64,000 nucleotides of DNA, taken from positions 27,199,820-27,263,819 of the forward strand of contig OY727096.1 in assembly GCA_963402885.1 (NCBI GenBank). The letters run 5' to 3'. This document shows positions 1 to 12,258 of this stretch, piece after piece (position 1 is the stretch's first letter; every line of letters begins with the position of its first letter). Made by a program: the position numbers and the translations under genes. The notes under the pieces are model-generated. The model searched no databases, was not told where the DNA came from, and saw only the letters and a list, made by a program, of their open reading frames with translations. The stretch comes from Antedon bifida (taxonomy: Eukaryota; Echinodermata; Crinoidea; Comatulida; Antedonidae).

Positions 1-512
1 TTATCATAATGAAAGTATCCTTATTATCTCATATAATCTAAAATAAAAAAATCAATATTGATATGTTATATAATGAAAATAATTTGTAATACTGAAATTA
101 ACCACAGGTGGTTTGCAGAAAAACGTTAACACTAACGTATTTTTTTGTAAAAGAGGCGATATTAGAAGAAATAAACATTAACCCATGTGTGACTAAGGTT
201 GTAGTCAGCAGACGGGAAACTACATCTCCTGTTTGTTGCATCTAGGCATAATACCGTGCCGTACAAAAATCTGGTTAACTTTTATATTAAAACGTTTGCT
301 AACAAATTCTTGTTTTCTCTTTTGACTCACAGAACATGATGATCACCATGATTTATTAATCAAATGTCAAATCTAGTTTTTATGGTTTTTATTCATTTTT
401 CGAGACATCTTTAAATTGTCAGATTAAATCTGCCATCCTTGTATTCAAATCCGTATATTTTCATGTGAACAAGACGAAGGCATTATTCTGTCAAAATAGT
501 TATTATTTTATG

Positions 513-806
513 ATTACACTAGGCAGCATCATAGATTACACTACGCGGCATCATAGATTACACTACGCGGCATCATAGATTACACTACGCGGCATCATAG
601 ATAACACTACACGGCATCATAGATAACACTACGCGGCATATATAGATAACACTACGCGGCATATATAGATAACACTACGCGGCATCATAGATTGCACTAC
701 ACGGCATCATAGATTATACTACGCGGCATCGTAGATTACACTACACGGCATCATATATTATACTACGCGGCATCGTAGATTACACTACACGGCATAGATT
801 ACATAA
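513..806. repeat. 22-bp minisatellite
   Basis: About 13 head-to-tail copies of a 22-bp unit built on CACTACGCGGCATCATAGAT. Variants include an extra base in the CATATATAG versions and GCGG to ACGG changes. The last unit is truncated. The tract is non-coding and stands out for its regularly spaced CpG-containing GCGG words in AT-rich surroundings. Confidence 0.93.
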
Positions 807-2054
807 TGAAGCGCGCGAAAATACAATGCGAATGTTCACATATTATTTACCGTACGTGTGTTTGGTTCAATCTCTGTATTTGATCCCAATTCTAATTGTT
901 ACATTTTCATATACCATTCATAAGCAATTTATATTCTTGGGTTCTTTTTTATTTTGATTCATTTTATTAGATTTTGTTTCTTTTTCTTTTTATTTTATTC
1001 CACTCAGTATATTGTACAACATAGGTGTATCCCGTCCTTGTCATGAGGTAATTTCCCGAATGATCGTGATCAAAAAACGATACTGGGTTTGGTCTACTAG
1101 CGCTCCTGCTTCTTAGAAGCACTGATGAAGAAAGCCTACCCGGTACTGACTACTATAGAATGGTCCCGAGAGACAATGACTTTTTATTTCCAAAACGCAA
1201 GAAACGTACGCGCGCCGCAAATAATTTGACCAATCACGACACAATGGATAATCTTGTCACGTTAGTAAATCTTCTGAATATTTGTTATATTATTGTTTTT
1301 AGACATTAAGTTTGATTTACAATATTTTTACGAAGTAGGTGAAAGTTTTATTTCTGTTTGCATTGTGTCTAATGATTTGCAATTATACAAACAACTATAA
1401 TTATTTAGTTTCAGTATCGTGTATTTAAACTTTAATAAATGTAGGACATGTTATCATAGCGCGGTCAATTAACTTTAAAGAAAACAAACCATTGTGCAGC
1501 GCGGATGAATATAATTCGAATCAATTATGGTGCTTAGTATTTTTTTTTAAATATGTAAATATAATCATTGATTTATTGCTATTTAAGACGTGATATGACT
1601 TGTAGTTGTATCATTCCAATTTCACTATTGAAATCAACATGAATATTTTCATTAATATTTAATCTGCCTTCGTAACAACTATGCTGATTTGTCCCAATAC
1701 GTAATTTTAAATATATTTTGATATAAAAATCAATTTTAGAAAATTACCGAACGTTTTAAAATATCATGAATGAGATGTAAAGTTTCGTTTTAATATATTT
1801 TTTTTTCGAGATTCAATTTAACTTCAACAGAAACTTTAAATTAAACATTTAATTGTTGACACATATGAGAATTCAAATCTTCAATTTTAGTTGGATATTG
1901 TCTCCGCCGAGTTCACCTTCTCTTATTGTATGCCTTACACGCTCTTTTCTCTGTTGGATTTAGTCGGGTTAACTTGTCGTATTGGTCGAATAACGTGCGT
2001 TGCGCTTAAATGGTACGACCTCGCGATGCGTCCTCGTAATAACGCACAGTTAAG

Positions 2055-2213
2055 CTCTGTCTACACTATCAAACTAGTTTGACAAAAAAAAAGTGTGATG
2101 TGCCCAAATATGGTAGTGATATGCTTAAATATGGTAGTGATATGACATCATCATGTCCATATATGGTCAATCACAATTTTTTGTCAGATAAAGTTTGATA
2201 GTGTAGACAGAGT
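2055..2213. mobile_element. MITE family B, copy 1
   Basis: A short non-coding element with terminal inverted repeats. The left end reads CTCTGTCTACACTATCAAAC and the right end is its complement, TTTGATAGTGTAGACAGAG. The interior carries a duplicated AAATATGGTAGTGATATG word and TGACATCATCATGTCCATAT. The same ends and interior recur at 9520-9665, 47431-47568, 48252-48378 (inverted) and 63262-63427, which shows it is a dispersed element rather than a local hairpin. Confidence 0.85.
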
Positions 2214-2521
2214 CAGTTGACCAACGGTCAGCGGTCTTCTAATAACGGTTTATTAATTATTTATGACAACGATCCGTTTTTTATTTCTTCACCAAATATT
2301 TAACTAGAGCGTGTTTTGTTTTAGTGTCCGATTTAATGACATCGTCTGGACAGTGCTGATGTTGCAATAATATTGTGCGTAGGAGTAGTGTAAGCATATG
2401 CAGTATGATTTTCTCATTATCTGTCTATTGACAGAAATTTGCTAATGCATTTAAACAATATAGGCCTAACCTTAATCAATATGTTATAGTGATAGCCAGT
2501 ACCTTTACACTGTAAAAATAG

Positions 2522-2943
2522 TGATCTTAAACATATATTTTGTACCCACTTTTTCCCACACATTTAGCTTTTAAACACGTAGTTACATGTTTAGAATTTT
2601 TAAAACCTATACGTGTTTATAGCTACATGTTGTTTTCATCCACACGTTTAAACGGTCAACATGTCACTATATTACACTCAGTCAACAGTTTTTAGGTACG
2701 TGTTTAGCGTTGCGTGCATACGATTTTACTGTGGCGTGAGCTCCACACATGGTCAATTAAACACGTTTAAAACCTAAACGTGTATTTATATTGCTCCACA
2801 TGTTTAATAATCAACACGTCACTGATGTGTTGAGTTGGACTCCATGTTTAAAATGTATTTAGTACCTAGACATGTTTCATATCTAAACATGTTTAAGGCT
2901 AAATGTGTGGAAAAAGTGGGTACACAATACATGTTTAAGATCT
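2522..2943. mobile_element. Long terminal-inverted-repeat element (family F)
   Basis: The ends are inverted repeats of about 45 bp. The left end starts GATCTTAAACATATATTTTG, and the complement of the right end reads GATCTTAAACATGTATTGTG. Both continue into TACCCACTTTTTCC and CACACATTTAGC. The roughly 330-bp interior is filled with alternating AAACACGT and AAACATGT words and has no coding capacity. This is consistent with a MITE or foldback element. Confidence 0.8.
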
Positions 2944-3020
2944 AAACATTTTAGATACCAATATAACGTTTATATTTCTACAACTTATAGTTAATATATT
3001 ATTCCTGATTTTACGTCGTC

Positions 3021-3103
3021 GGTTCCCACTTGTGATTACGCAATACAACACTTTGCGTCGATACGTCGTTTCATTGCGTTGCGTTCTAGTGGGAACCACG
3101 CTT
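3021..3103. mobile_element. Foldback MITE family A, short copy
   Basis: A short or internally deleted copy bounded by GGTTCCCACT on the left and CTAGTGGGAACCACG on the right. Its interior contains the CG-rich GCGTCGATACGTCG words typical of this family. Confidence 0.7.
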
Positions 3104-5077
3104 TATGATAAGGTCAAACATTTTTTTTCTATTTATTCTGTGTCATATTTTATTCCTGAAATTGGAATGAAGAACAAGATTTAAAATTAAGCGCTCAAAA
3201 TCTGAGAGAAATACCTGGCGCGTCAGTCTATATGGGATTGCTATTTATTATGGCGGCCCATATAATATTGAATAGACAGATTACTCGAGATTTCAACAAT
3301 AAGCTTTTGTGACGTCATCAATATATCGATTTTTCCGGAAATCAATAGGAATATTGTTTGAACTTATTTAACAAAATCCACGATAACTTGAAAATTGTGA
3401 ACGTTCAAACAAGATAATCTAACTGGATTGATTGTCTTGGTTTAAACAAACAAAAACAAATTTTGGCAAAAAGCCAAGTAATAAACAAATGAGTTTTTGA
3501 TCAGTTTCCACTTGAAAGGTTATTTTTTCAAAATGCTGTTCAATTGAGGTTTCTAGGCGAACTCATCAGCAGCTACTAACAATCCACTAATGATTTCAAA
3601 TGATTAATATGTCACACATTCAAGTTTGACGTTGTATAAAACAAGAAACTGTTATTGTTCTTAGGCATTATATCAAATGTTACGATTGTAAGATGAAGTC
3701 TCCTTACAGGCTGTTGTGTTGTTAACGTTGCCTATGGTGTTTTCAGCAATTAAATCGCATTGTTGTTTTAATCTATAACATTTGGTACACTTTTTTTTAG
3801 GTATGCCAAGCTATTTGTCACTTTGAAATTAATGTTCTCAAAAAGATGAATTAATTTTTCTAGGCTGACATTTTCAGACTTCAGCAATTATTACTATTCA
3901 TATCATAAGTTTGTTTATTGAGTATTTCAGGGTCAGATGTTATGTGGATTTTATTTTTTTAATACGTCAGAAGGAGAAATAACATTTTATGTTACTGTAC
4001 GTTGAAATGATGACACGACCTTTGTACAACTTCTTGTTATTAGCAAATTTGTTGATGATTGTTTATAATTGGTGATCATTATGTTTTGAGTTGACATTTT
4101 CAGAATACAAGTATTATCACTATTTTATAGGCCCTACTCTGTTGCTACTATACATTTCGCTATCTATGCGCATGTTCAGTATGTTTTTGAAACTATACGC
4201 GTTCATATTTTGACTTAAGCAGGGTAATTTATCAGCAGGATTCTGAGCTCCAGAGATCAAGGGGGTTTTCTGTGCCTGAGACACGATCAGTTCCACAACC
4301 CCAAAACCCTTTGACTGATTTTAGATTGGCTAATTGGCTTACTTAAATGACAGACACCGCCCCGCAGAGAATGTACATTGATAGTTCAGTACTGTTGGTA
4401 CTTGTCGCAGCCAGACATAAAATCAGACTGTTACGATTTTTATCTTGGCAAGGCGAGCAAAGTGTCCTGTTGTTAGATTGCCTTGATTAAAGTTTCCCAA
4501 GCACGTGACTGATAGACCTAAACGGTGACTTTAAATGATGAGTAATCAATAAGCCAGTATTTCATTTTCTTAGAAAAACAGTATTTTTTTTAAATAAGTT
4601 TTATTATGACATTTACAATATCGTCAGAACATTATTTATTAGTAGAGATGAGACTGCACGTCAATTTGTTAATGTAGAAATCCCACAGATATCTTTCTGG
4701 TTATTAAATGTTTATTCTCGTCATACTGGTAACTTTCACAATACCTTTTAATAATTTACTAATGTTTTTAATTGGATGTGGTTGAATAGGTAAGCTTGTC
4801 AGAGTTCGATTCGAACCGGACATAACATGCCTTTCAACTTCAATATTGCAAGTGTATTCGAATTCATTCGCGCGAATCGAAAGTGTCATCTTATACGCAT
4901 GCGTATTCACATTTCCATATAATATTTTCTATGCAAAAATGTACAACTAATCAGAGTGCATGCCTGTTTTCCACTAAATGTTCTCGAATAAAAAGGTAAT
5001 TGGTTGGAAAACTGGTTTAAAATTGGCCTGATTCCTGAACACTCCCACGTTCCCAAATCGTAATTACAACACTGTAT

Positions 5078-5273
5078 AATATTCGTGTGGCATGCGTGTA
5101 ATATTCGTGTTGAATGCGTGTCATATTCGTGGGCATGCGTGTCATATTCGTGGGCCATGCGTGTAATATTCTTGTGACATGCGTGTAATATTTGTGTGGC
5201 AGCGTGTACTATTCGTGTGACGTACATGCGTGTAATATTCTTGTGGCAGAGTGCAATATTCGTGTGATATGCG
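5078..5273. repeat. Minisatellite, ~22-bp unit (AATATTCGTGTGGCATGCGT)
   Basis: About nine imperfect copies of a unit of roughly 22 bp, each with TATTCGTG followed by GCATGCGTGT. Unit length varies between copies. The reading frame it opens on the minus strand (repeated HEYDTH-like peptides) is a product of the repeat and not a gene. Confidence 0.9.
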
Positions 5274-6815
5274 AGGATCACTTTTTGTTTTGTTTTTTTG
5301 TATAGGCTTTGAACTCATTGGTTTATTGTTAACTAAAGTTTATTCTCAACGGGCTTTATATTGTATTCTACTTATTTTGAATGATAGTTGGAAAAACACC
5401 TTGCGGGTGTTAACTTGTTTTCAAAATGATTTTTTTTTTTAATTGAATCATTAAAAGTAGCTTAATTTTGTAACATATAATCTGTATTGTAATAACATAT
5501 CATATTTTGTATGTATGATCGATGAGAGTTTATTACTATAAAATCAAACTGACCTGTTTAATTAGGTATCGAATTTCACTTTTTTACATGAACGAACGTC
5601 GTGTTTGCATTGTGATAGAATCTGTAGTTAGCCCCCTTTTCGTAGGCAGGAAAGACACTTTCTATTTATTTAAACATTTATTACACAACGATATGTTGTT
5701 TTTTATGTTGCTATTTATTTTTTTGAAGTTATCATGGCATAGATTTTAGGCTTATTAGTGTAGGCCTACACATGAATATGACTGTGGTCAGCAAAATTAT
5801 CCGCTTTCAGATTATCTCCATAACCCCGATTGGTTGTGAGCATTCGTGTTTATTTGCTTCATATGGTATTATTATTTGGTATTATAAAATTTTAATTAAA
5901 AAAAAATTGGTATCGTCAACACAGGCACAACCAGCGTCCAGGTGCAAAAAGTATTACCGACTGCTCAAACCACCACCACAGTGTTCTTTGTTAGCAGAAA
6001 CAGACACAAATCTAGGTCAGACCAATCATCACTGTCTACAAAATATATAAACAACGGAATATTCAAATTTAAAACGCTAATTATGTTTTTTTAAAATATC
6101 AAATTACATCAATTTAAATTGATTTGGTTTTAGTTTACTAAAATAAAACGTAAGAGATATTAATAAGATGAGTTAAAAGGAATGGTAATTTAAAAAACAC
6201 ATTTTCATTCAATATTCTCGATGAGTAATCTGCAACAAAACTGTGAAAATAAAACAAAAACAATCAAAAAGGCAAATCTTCTTGAAATTAAAAAAAAAAG
6301 TGTAATCGAGTGAATTTGACCCCGAAATAGAGTTATCACATTAGTGAATATTGTAATTTTTTTAACACAGCTATGTATATCCTTTAGTCACAATGTATTA
6401 CGTGTCATTGGTGATTTCTTTCTATTCAATGGAAAAGTGATATTCAATGTTTCTATTCAACGGGCAGATTTTTTTTTTTTTGCGTGCTAGATTTTGACAT
6501 CCGATTTGCATAATGCATGTATTTATTAATTTTCTTTTACAAATTGAACATAGGTTGAATTGAGATGTACACTTCATAAAAAACATAAAAATGTATATAT
6601 AATACAATGCAAAGTATAAGATATAATATAGCGCAAAAAACACAATTGCACAAAGTCACTACTTACTAAATCTAAAATTATAATGAACAACAATTTATTT
6701 CACCTTTTCCCCTATCAGTTAGGAACACTAGTCCGCTGCAGTATTCTTGTTCAACAACAAATTGAAGGGGACAAGACTACAATTATAAATACACTTTTTT
6801 TGGTACGAATCAAAA

Positions 6816-7142
6816 GTATTGTCCCCCTGAAAAATAATTCTTAAACAAATTTTTGTTAAATATTCCATTTTTATGTAACATAATAGTTATCCACTTTGAC
6901 CAAAAATTTGATCGAAAAAAAATAAATTTACCTTCAAAAAATGTAATTTAAAGCAAAAAATGGTCAAATTGGCTGCCTGGATTTTTGGTTGAATTTAATC
7001 ATTTATTTTGTCATTTTTTAAGTGAAAACATTATTTTTTTCGTTTTTGTTTCTATGGAAGTGATTAACTTCAAAATAACATATTTATTCAAAGTCTGATT
7101 TAATTATTCTTCATTTTTCATGTTTTTGGGGGACAATACATC
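6816..7142. mobile_element. MITE family C, copy 1
   Basis: An AT-rich element framed by GTATTGTCCCCC on the left and GGGGGACAATAC on the right. The right end with its adjacent CATGAAAAATGAAGA (on the minus strand) recurs at 32285, and a degenerate version lies near 30190. It has no coding capacity. The family assignment rests on these shared ends. Confidence 0.7.
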
Positions 7143-8199
7143 TTTAAGTAAGGGTAAGGTGAAAAGATTAGCAAAGGCCTACACAAATACATAACAATGG
7201 AATTTTGAACAAAAATGCTAAAATAATGTGATAATGAGTAGGCCTATAGTCCTAATCCTTGTTTCTGTTTTCTGAAATTCTCTTCAAAACTTTAATTCTC
7301 TTTATTCGATCTACATAATTGTATTGATTCTGGTAATTTTAATACGAAACCCTGTAGGAGTTCTTTGATCTGATACTTTGTTTTATTTGTTTAGTAATTG
7401 TACATATGTTTATGTTTGATTTTAAGCGAAATAAATATTGAAATGAATTGAATCATCTAATGAAATGAGTATGGTTGGCACAACTTTATATTTTGTAATG
7501 ATAGATGTAATACTTGAACGTAATCGATTTAGATAGTCTATTTGACTATAATTGTTGTAAAATGCTCTAAAACAGAAACAAATCGCCTAATTTAGTTACT
7601 TAGCTTCAAAGGTTAATGTGTTACTTCCTATCTATCTAATGACAAGTTATGATGACTACTAAGCGAAGCAATATTGCAAACGAAAACAAAAACTATGGTT
7701 CAACTATGGAAGGCAAACACCGCATAAAATTGTATTGAATGGACGGTGTTTCGGGTATAGCATGGGATTACGAAAACCCTCGGAGTTAGAGGACGGTGAT
7801 GTTATTTGCCGTTTATAGATATTGCCAAGGATAACCATATGATTTAATTCATTGCCCGTCTCAAAGGTGGTGACCCTGTTCACTTGACCATGGAGGAAAT
7901 AATATTCTTCCATGACAGGACAAACAGATAAGAAAACAATATGATAAACAAAGTCTTATTATACATCTTACAAATAATAAAACAAAATACAACAATCACG
8001 TCATGGGAGTGGAGTTGTTTCTTGTCATGATGTTTCTGGCGTCTGACCCTGAGATTCCACTACCACATGATCTATTCGGTAACGCGTTACAACTAAATTA
8101 AATTATGATATTATATATTATTATATTAGTAATATTATATATTAGTATTAGTCCGATATGGGTACACGTTCTCTGGTTTAGTGACGTATTTTCTTGAAT

Positions 8200-8850
8200 T
8201 GAAACTCTTAATCAAACACCCGTTCACCTACTTGAGTGTAGTATCTACTCTGTTCGTTTCTTCTCAAACAATTCGTTAAACTCGCGGAAAAAAGAATATT
8301 TTGTTTTCACGGCATTATAGTCTACGGTTCATTGTTGTTGTAAAGTGATTAATTCGCTTAAACGACAGAACAGAACAATACCAGCAAAATATTACGGTGT
8401 TTTTATATCAAGATTAAATCCAAGGAGTTAGTTTACTGCTACGGGCCTACATAGAAGAGCAACATCTCGTAGACCGTGATTAATATGTTTGCAGTTTTCG
8501 TAACGCGTTCGATTAGCGGTAATGAATTTTAAATTCTCGTCCAACTCAATCTTAATTAATGATCCTATTTTGTCTATATACTGATTATTTCAGCAAGATT
8601 TGATTGCATTTTCAAGTTTTAAATTGACCGGTATGTCCAGCGTTAGCGGTAATTTAATCGCTCATATAATCGTGTTATTGATGCGAAGTCGTTTTCATAA
8701 GCTCGTCTTTAAAACCGTAAGAATCATTTTTTATTATTTGGTGATCGTACAGTCCGGCAGAAAATTACCGCATTAATTGAGGATATGACTTCACTGGGTT
8801 AAAACGAGTGGGCGGTAAACCTGATTTCTACATTCGACGTTAAATTTTAC
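8200..8850. promoter_or_regulatory. Candidate homeodomain-site cluster
   Basis: This non-repetitive stretch about 3.5 kb upstream of the GPCR contains many TAAT, ATTAAT and GATTA words, for example GTGATTAATTC near 8347, GATTAAATCC near 8413, CTTAATTAATGATC near 8550, TAATTTAATCGC near 8652 and ATTAATTGAGG near 8773. AT-rich DNA produces such words by chance, so calling it an enhancer is speculation. Confidence 0.15.
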
Positions 8851-9030
8851 TTATTATTAAAGCAAACATGTAGGCCTACAGGTGCCTGCGTTTCCCAAAT
8901 GGATGTTTGTGCATCAGTAAAAAGTAACTTTGCACGTAAATTATTTGTACGCAATTGCGTCACGTATACTCAGTTTTTATCTAATTGAGTTAGGTACGGG
9001 ATAAAATACACACACCGCCAAATTCTGAAC

Positions 9031-9185
9031 GTTTGGTTGCCACTTGGACGCAAGGCGCAACAAGAGCTTAGTTCTCACTGGGAAGTAAGTGCAACGCAAG
9101 TAATTTGACCAATCAACCAACCAACCAATGAATCATCCGAACTGTCGCTTGTGATTGCGCGTACGTCATTACGTTGCCGCCGAAT
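9031..9185. mobile_element. Foldback MITE family A, degenerate copy
   Basis: Contains the family words TTGGTTGCCACTTGGACGC, TTTGACCAATCA and CGAACTGTCGCTTGTGATTG, in the order seen in full copies. An internal CCAA expansion lies near 9112, and the right end is decayed. Confidence 0.65.
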
Positions 9186-9519
9186 GTTGCTCTGTTTTTT
9201 GTACTCACTAATGCTTACTTAATTGACTGCGTAAAAATATAATTTTAATATGTAATTATACGTCTATAGTCTAAAGGATTAAATTACTATGCAATAACAT
9301 TTTTATAAAGTAATTATGAGTTATTTTTTTTCTAATTTCCCATTTAATTTTCAACACTTGCTTTTAGTTGCATTACATTTTCCCCTTCGAATGCTAAATG
9401 GGTCGTGACTTTGAGCCGAGTTAATGCAATAGAAAAACATTTTACCAAACTGATTTCTGGCAAACAACAACCGAAGCAGAAAAACGATCACCGGATATTT
9501 TTTTTATTATTTTACTTAA

Positions 9520-9665
9520 GCTCTGTCTACACTATCAAACTAGTTTGACAAAAAAGTGTGATTTGCTCAAATATGGTAGTGATACCCATATATGGTAGTT
9601 ATATGACATCATCATGTCCATATATGTTTTTGTCACATAAAGTTTGATAGTTTAGACAAAGTTTT
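9520..9665. mobile_element. MITE family B, copy 2
   Basis: The left end CTCTGTCTACACTATCAAAC is intact. The interior has AAATATGGTAGTGAT and TGACATCATCATGTCC, and the right end reads AAGTTTGATAGTTTAGACAA with mutations. Confidence 0.85.
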
Positions 9666-10606
9666 AGAACTAGTAGAGTGCATGTGAATTACAATAAACA
9701 TTGAAGAAGTAGATAGAAAATCATAAGGAATTCCTTTAAAATGTTTATTTCCTTTTCATCCTTTTTGGGGGACAAATGGCCACTCGCATGGTTTTCCCAT
9801 AAAAGTAGCGGTTCAGCTGGAAGGTTTTGTTAACTCAATACAGTGACGACAAGGGGACCAAGGCATGCGTGTAACCCCTGCCCAATCCGAAAGATGCACT
9901 GGATTCACACACGAGCTAAGATAGGTGTATATATTCGACCCCGATCCTTATCCCAGAAGAATGTTTATACCACCAGAACCATTGCCAGGAGGTGCCTGAA
10001 TCTGTGCCGATATTATTACGGCTGTCGTTTGCAGCGCCCCTGTCTAAACACTGCTCACAGCATACCTTACATCTTATAAATTGATTTTTGTTTTAGAAAA
10101 TATCTTGCATCATAATTCAAGTGTATCGACTTTAGGATTATGGAACCCAGCTGATAAAGATGATTTTAAATCTAACGGATTATTACGATTATAAGCTAAC
10201 GACTGATCTGTAAGATTAAGTTAAATAAACATAGAATATGTCATCTTTGTATGAAAGAACTTATTTAAGTTGTGTTCTAGGAAACTATAGTCGTCAGATT
10301 ATTCATGGAAATAGAGCAATGGATAAGATAATGTCATTCGCTGCCGACATTACAAGTTTGGGCTGATGACGTAAACATTGTTTCAGTGTTGCATTGTAGC
10401 TGAATAATTGCTTCACAAAAAGGAGTTCTTGGCGGGACGACAAGCTTACTGGAAGACAACAACGGTCCCCACTCGTTATATTTCGACATACACATAAGTT
10501 TCACGATTCATTAAATCGGCTCGGTTCGGATAGATGGGTCAAAAGTCGTAAATGTTAACGTTCAGTAGATTATCTGTACTCTTTCTAAACATTTATGATT
10601 ATCTTT

Positions 10607-10735
10607 CCAGTATCAAGGCACAGTCTGTAATACAGTGTCACATTAATCACATGTAGTGTCTGTATCATGTTGGGGTAAGGTTACAGGCATATGGTACATG
10701 CGTCACATGTGATACATGTGACTATGATACTGGAC
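10607..10735. mobile_element. Palindromic repeat family D, copy 1
   Basis: Bounded by CCAGTATCA and TGATACTGG, with interior AATACAGTGTCACA, TGTCTGTATCATG and TCACATGTGATACATGTG. Related copies occur near 27407-27560, 33060-33190, 38645-38765 and 42827-42976. Confidence 0.7.
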
Positions 10736-11450
10736 CAAGTATAGATGAAGTACCGATAATCGGCGGCTTAATAGTCTTAGAGAGTAGTCCTACATAACCT
10801 TTCATTGTAATGTTGTTTTAGTCTTTTACATTTATTGATTTTTTTATTTCTTTTCTTTGTCACGTATTATTTATTTGCAATACAGTTTATAAGTATTTTC
10901 ATGATGAAAATTTAAACCATCCGTTGTTGAGACTTTTGAAAATTATGCACATAAATTGTGTAATGGGTAGGCCTACATATCTCCAATATTGACACTGCTT
11001 TGTCAATACCAGTGTGATGTAAATTGGTCCGATAGTGAAACACGATATGTTTAAAATGATATCATTCGACAAATAGCATAAAACGCGCGCAACAGTAGCA
11101 AATGGACTATAAAAATAGAAACGTATACGATATCGCATTAAGTGCAACATAAATTTGGATATAAATAGTGTAGAGTGTATCGACGGTGAAATGAATAACC
11201 ATATTCATTTCCATTTTCAAGACGTTTTACTTAATCCACAATCTAAGTATGGGCTTTAATGTTCAATTTATCAATTACTTTATTTCTTGTATCCTTACTC
11301 TAATTTTAATAATGCGTACAAACATATAGTTTTAAAACATTTGCAGAGAGTTGAAAGGATTTCTTAATGATACAATGCACATATTGTTAAATTTATAATT
11401 TCGACTTTCAATTCGCTCTGTCGGTATATTTATCATCACCATGCCTTAAT

Positions 11451-11620
11451 CTTGGTTCCCACTTGTCCGCAATGCAAGGACGTAAGTCTACATTAAAGCT
11501 TGGTTCCCACTAGTAATGCTGCCGCAACGCAACGACGCAACGTATGAAAATATTTTTCTATCAATTTCGCATTCCTTTTTTACGTGAACTTGAATCATTA
11601 GAAAACAAAGTGGGAACCAT
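11451..11620. mobile_element. Foldback MITE family A, rearranged copy
   Basis: Two left ends (CTTGGTTCCCACTTG near 11451 and AAGCTTGGTTCCCACTAG near 11500) are followed by one right end (AAGTGGGAACCATC near 11608). This suggests one copy inserted in or recombined with another. Confidence 0.7.
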
Positions 11621-11764
11621 CTCTGTTCTGTGCATCCTCTTGCTTTACCCCAGCACATCTCTTCTCTCACTAAATCTATTCTGTTCTATTTTTTTTTTTC
11701 GTGTCATTATCATCCTGCTGTCCATCTAGGTCTAGCGCCATCTCTCTGCACTTGCGTCCATGGT

Positions 11765-11910
11765 AAAGCTTTGCTCCCACTAGTACGCAACGCAACGCAA
11801 GCGAGTTGACAAATGACAAGCAATAGTTTGAATAATCCATCGCTTGTGAGTGGTCAACTCACTTACGTTGCGTTGCGTCCTCGTGTTGCGTCTCTAGTGG
11901 GAACCAAGCA
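11765..11910. mobile_element. Foldback MITE family A, near-complete copy
   Basis: Runs from AAAGCTTTGCTCCCACTAG to CTAGTGGGAACCAAGC. The two arms are complementary over most of their length: ACGCAACGCAAGCGAGTTGA on the left and TCAACTCACTTACGTTGCGT on the right. The loop lies around AGCAATAGTTTGAATAATCC. Confidence 0.85.
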
Positions 11911-12199
11911 TAACTGTGTAACCAGCATCCTACTTGTTATTTTCATCCTCTTGACTTTCATGTTTCTTCTTTCGCTGCATCATCATATTCGCATTCGTGT
12001 TGGAGATACCTCTTACGCTTCACCTGAACCCAATCCCAGTTTAGCTTTGTTTTGAGCTGGAAAAAGAGCTTCAAGTACCACCTGCAGCATCCTCAACCTT
12101 GTTATCCGAGACAATCTCTGTTCAAATGTATATTTTGTTTGAGATGTATTTATTGTGAGAAATAATAACCAAATTCTTTTCTTTATTTTATAGACAACT

Positions 12200-12241
12200 A
12201 TGACTATACTACTCGTTACGTCTGAAGAAAATACACAGTAA
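12200..12241 (+). other. Upstream ORF in the GPCR leader
   Basis: A 13-codon reading frame (ATG at 12200, TAA at 12239-12241) lies 17 nt before the receptor start codon. It follows a good 3' splice site (TTTATTTTATAG ending at 12193), so it is probably in the mature 5' leader if a non-coding first exon exists upstream. It could lower translation of the receptor; that is inference. Confidence 0.35.
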
Positions 12242-12258
12242 AAGAAAGTGGTGCAATA

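Larger units (their letters stand above)
1..12190. other. Intergenic region, repeat-rich, no supported gene
   Basis: I found no open reading frame with recognisable protein motifs here; the longest frames are short, low in complexity, or run through repeats. The block holds a 22-bp minisatellite (513-806), a long palindromic element (2522-2943), MITE family B copies (2055-2213, 9520-9665), foldback family A copies (3021-3103, 9031-9185, 11451-11620, 11765-11910), a 22-bp minisatellite (5078-5273), a family C element (6816-7142), and a family D palindrome (10607-10735). The stretch 8200-8850 is unique-looking and rich in TAAT/GATTA words, so it could be regulatory. I see nothing specific in the remaining AT-rich stretches. 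Confidence 0.6.

Noticed and set aside
513..806. Regular repeats resembling a CRISPR array
   Set aside because: Units are contiguous, with no unique spacers, and the genome is clearly eukaryotic.
4907..5281. 124-codon minus-strand frame with repeated HEYDTH peptides
   Set aside because: It is the translation of the 5078-5273 minisatellite.
9843..10079. 78-codon frame rich in Arg and Cys
   Set aside because: Composition could suggest a small secreted or DNA-binding protein, but there is no signal peptide, domain or paired exon.
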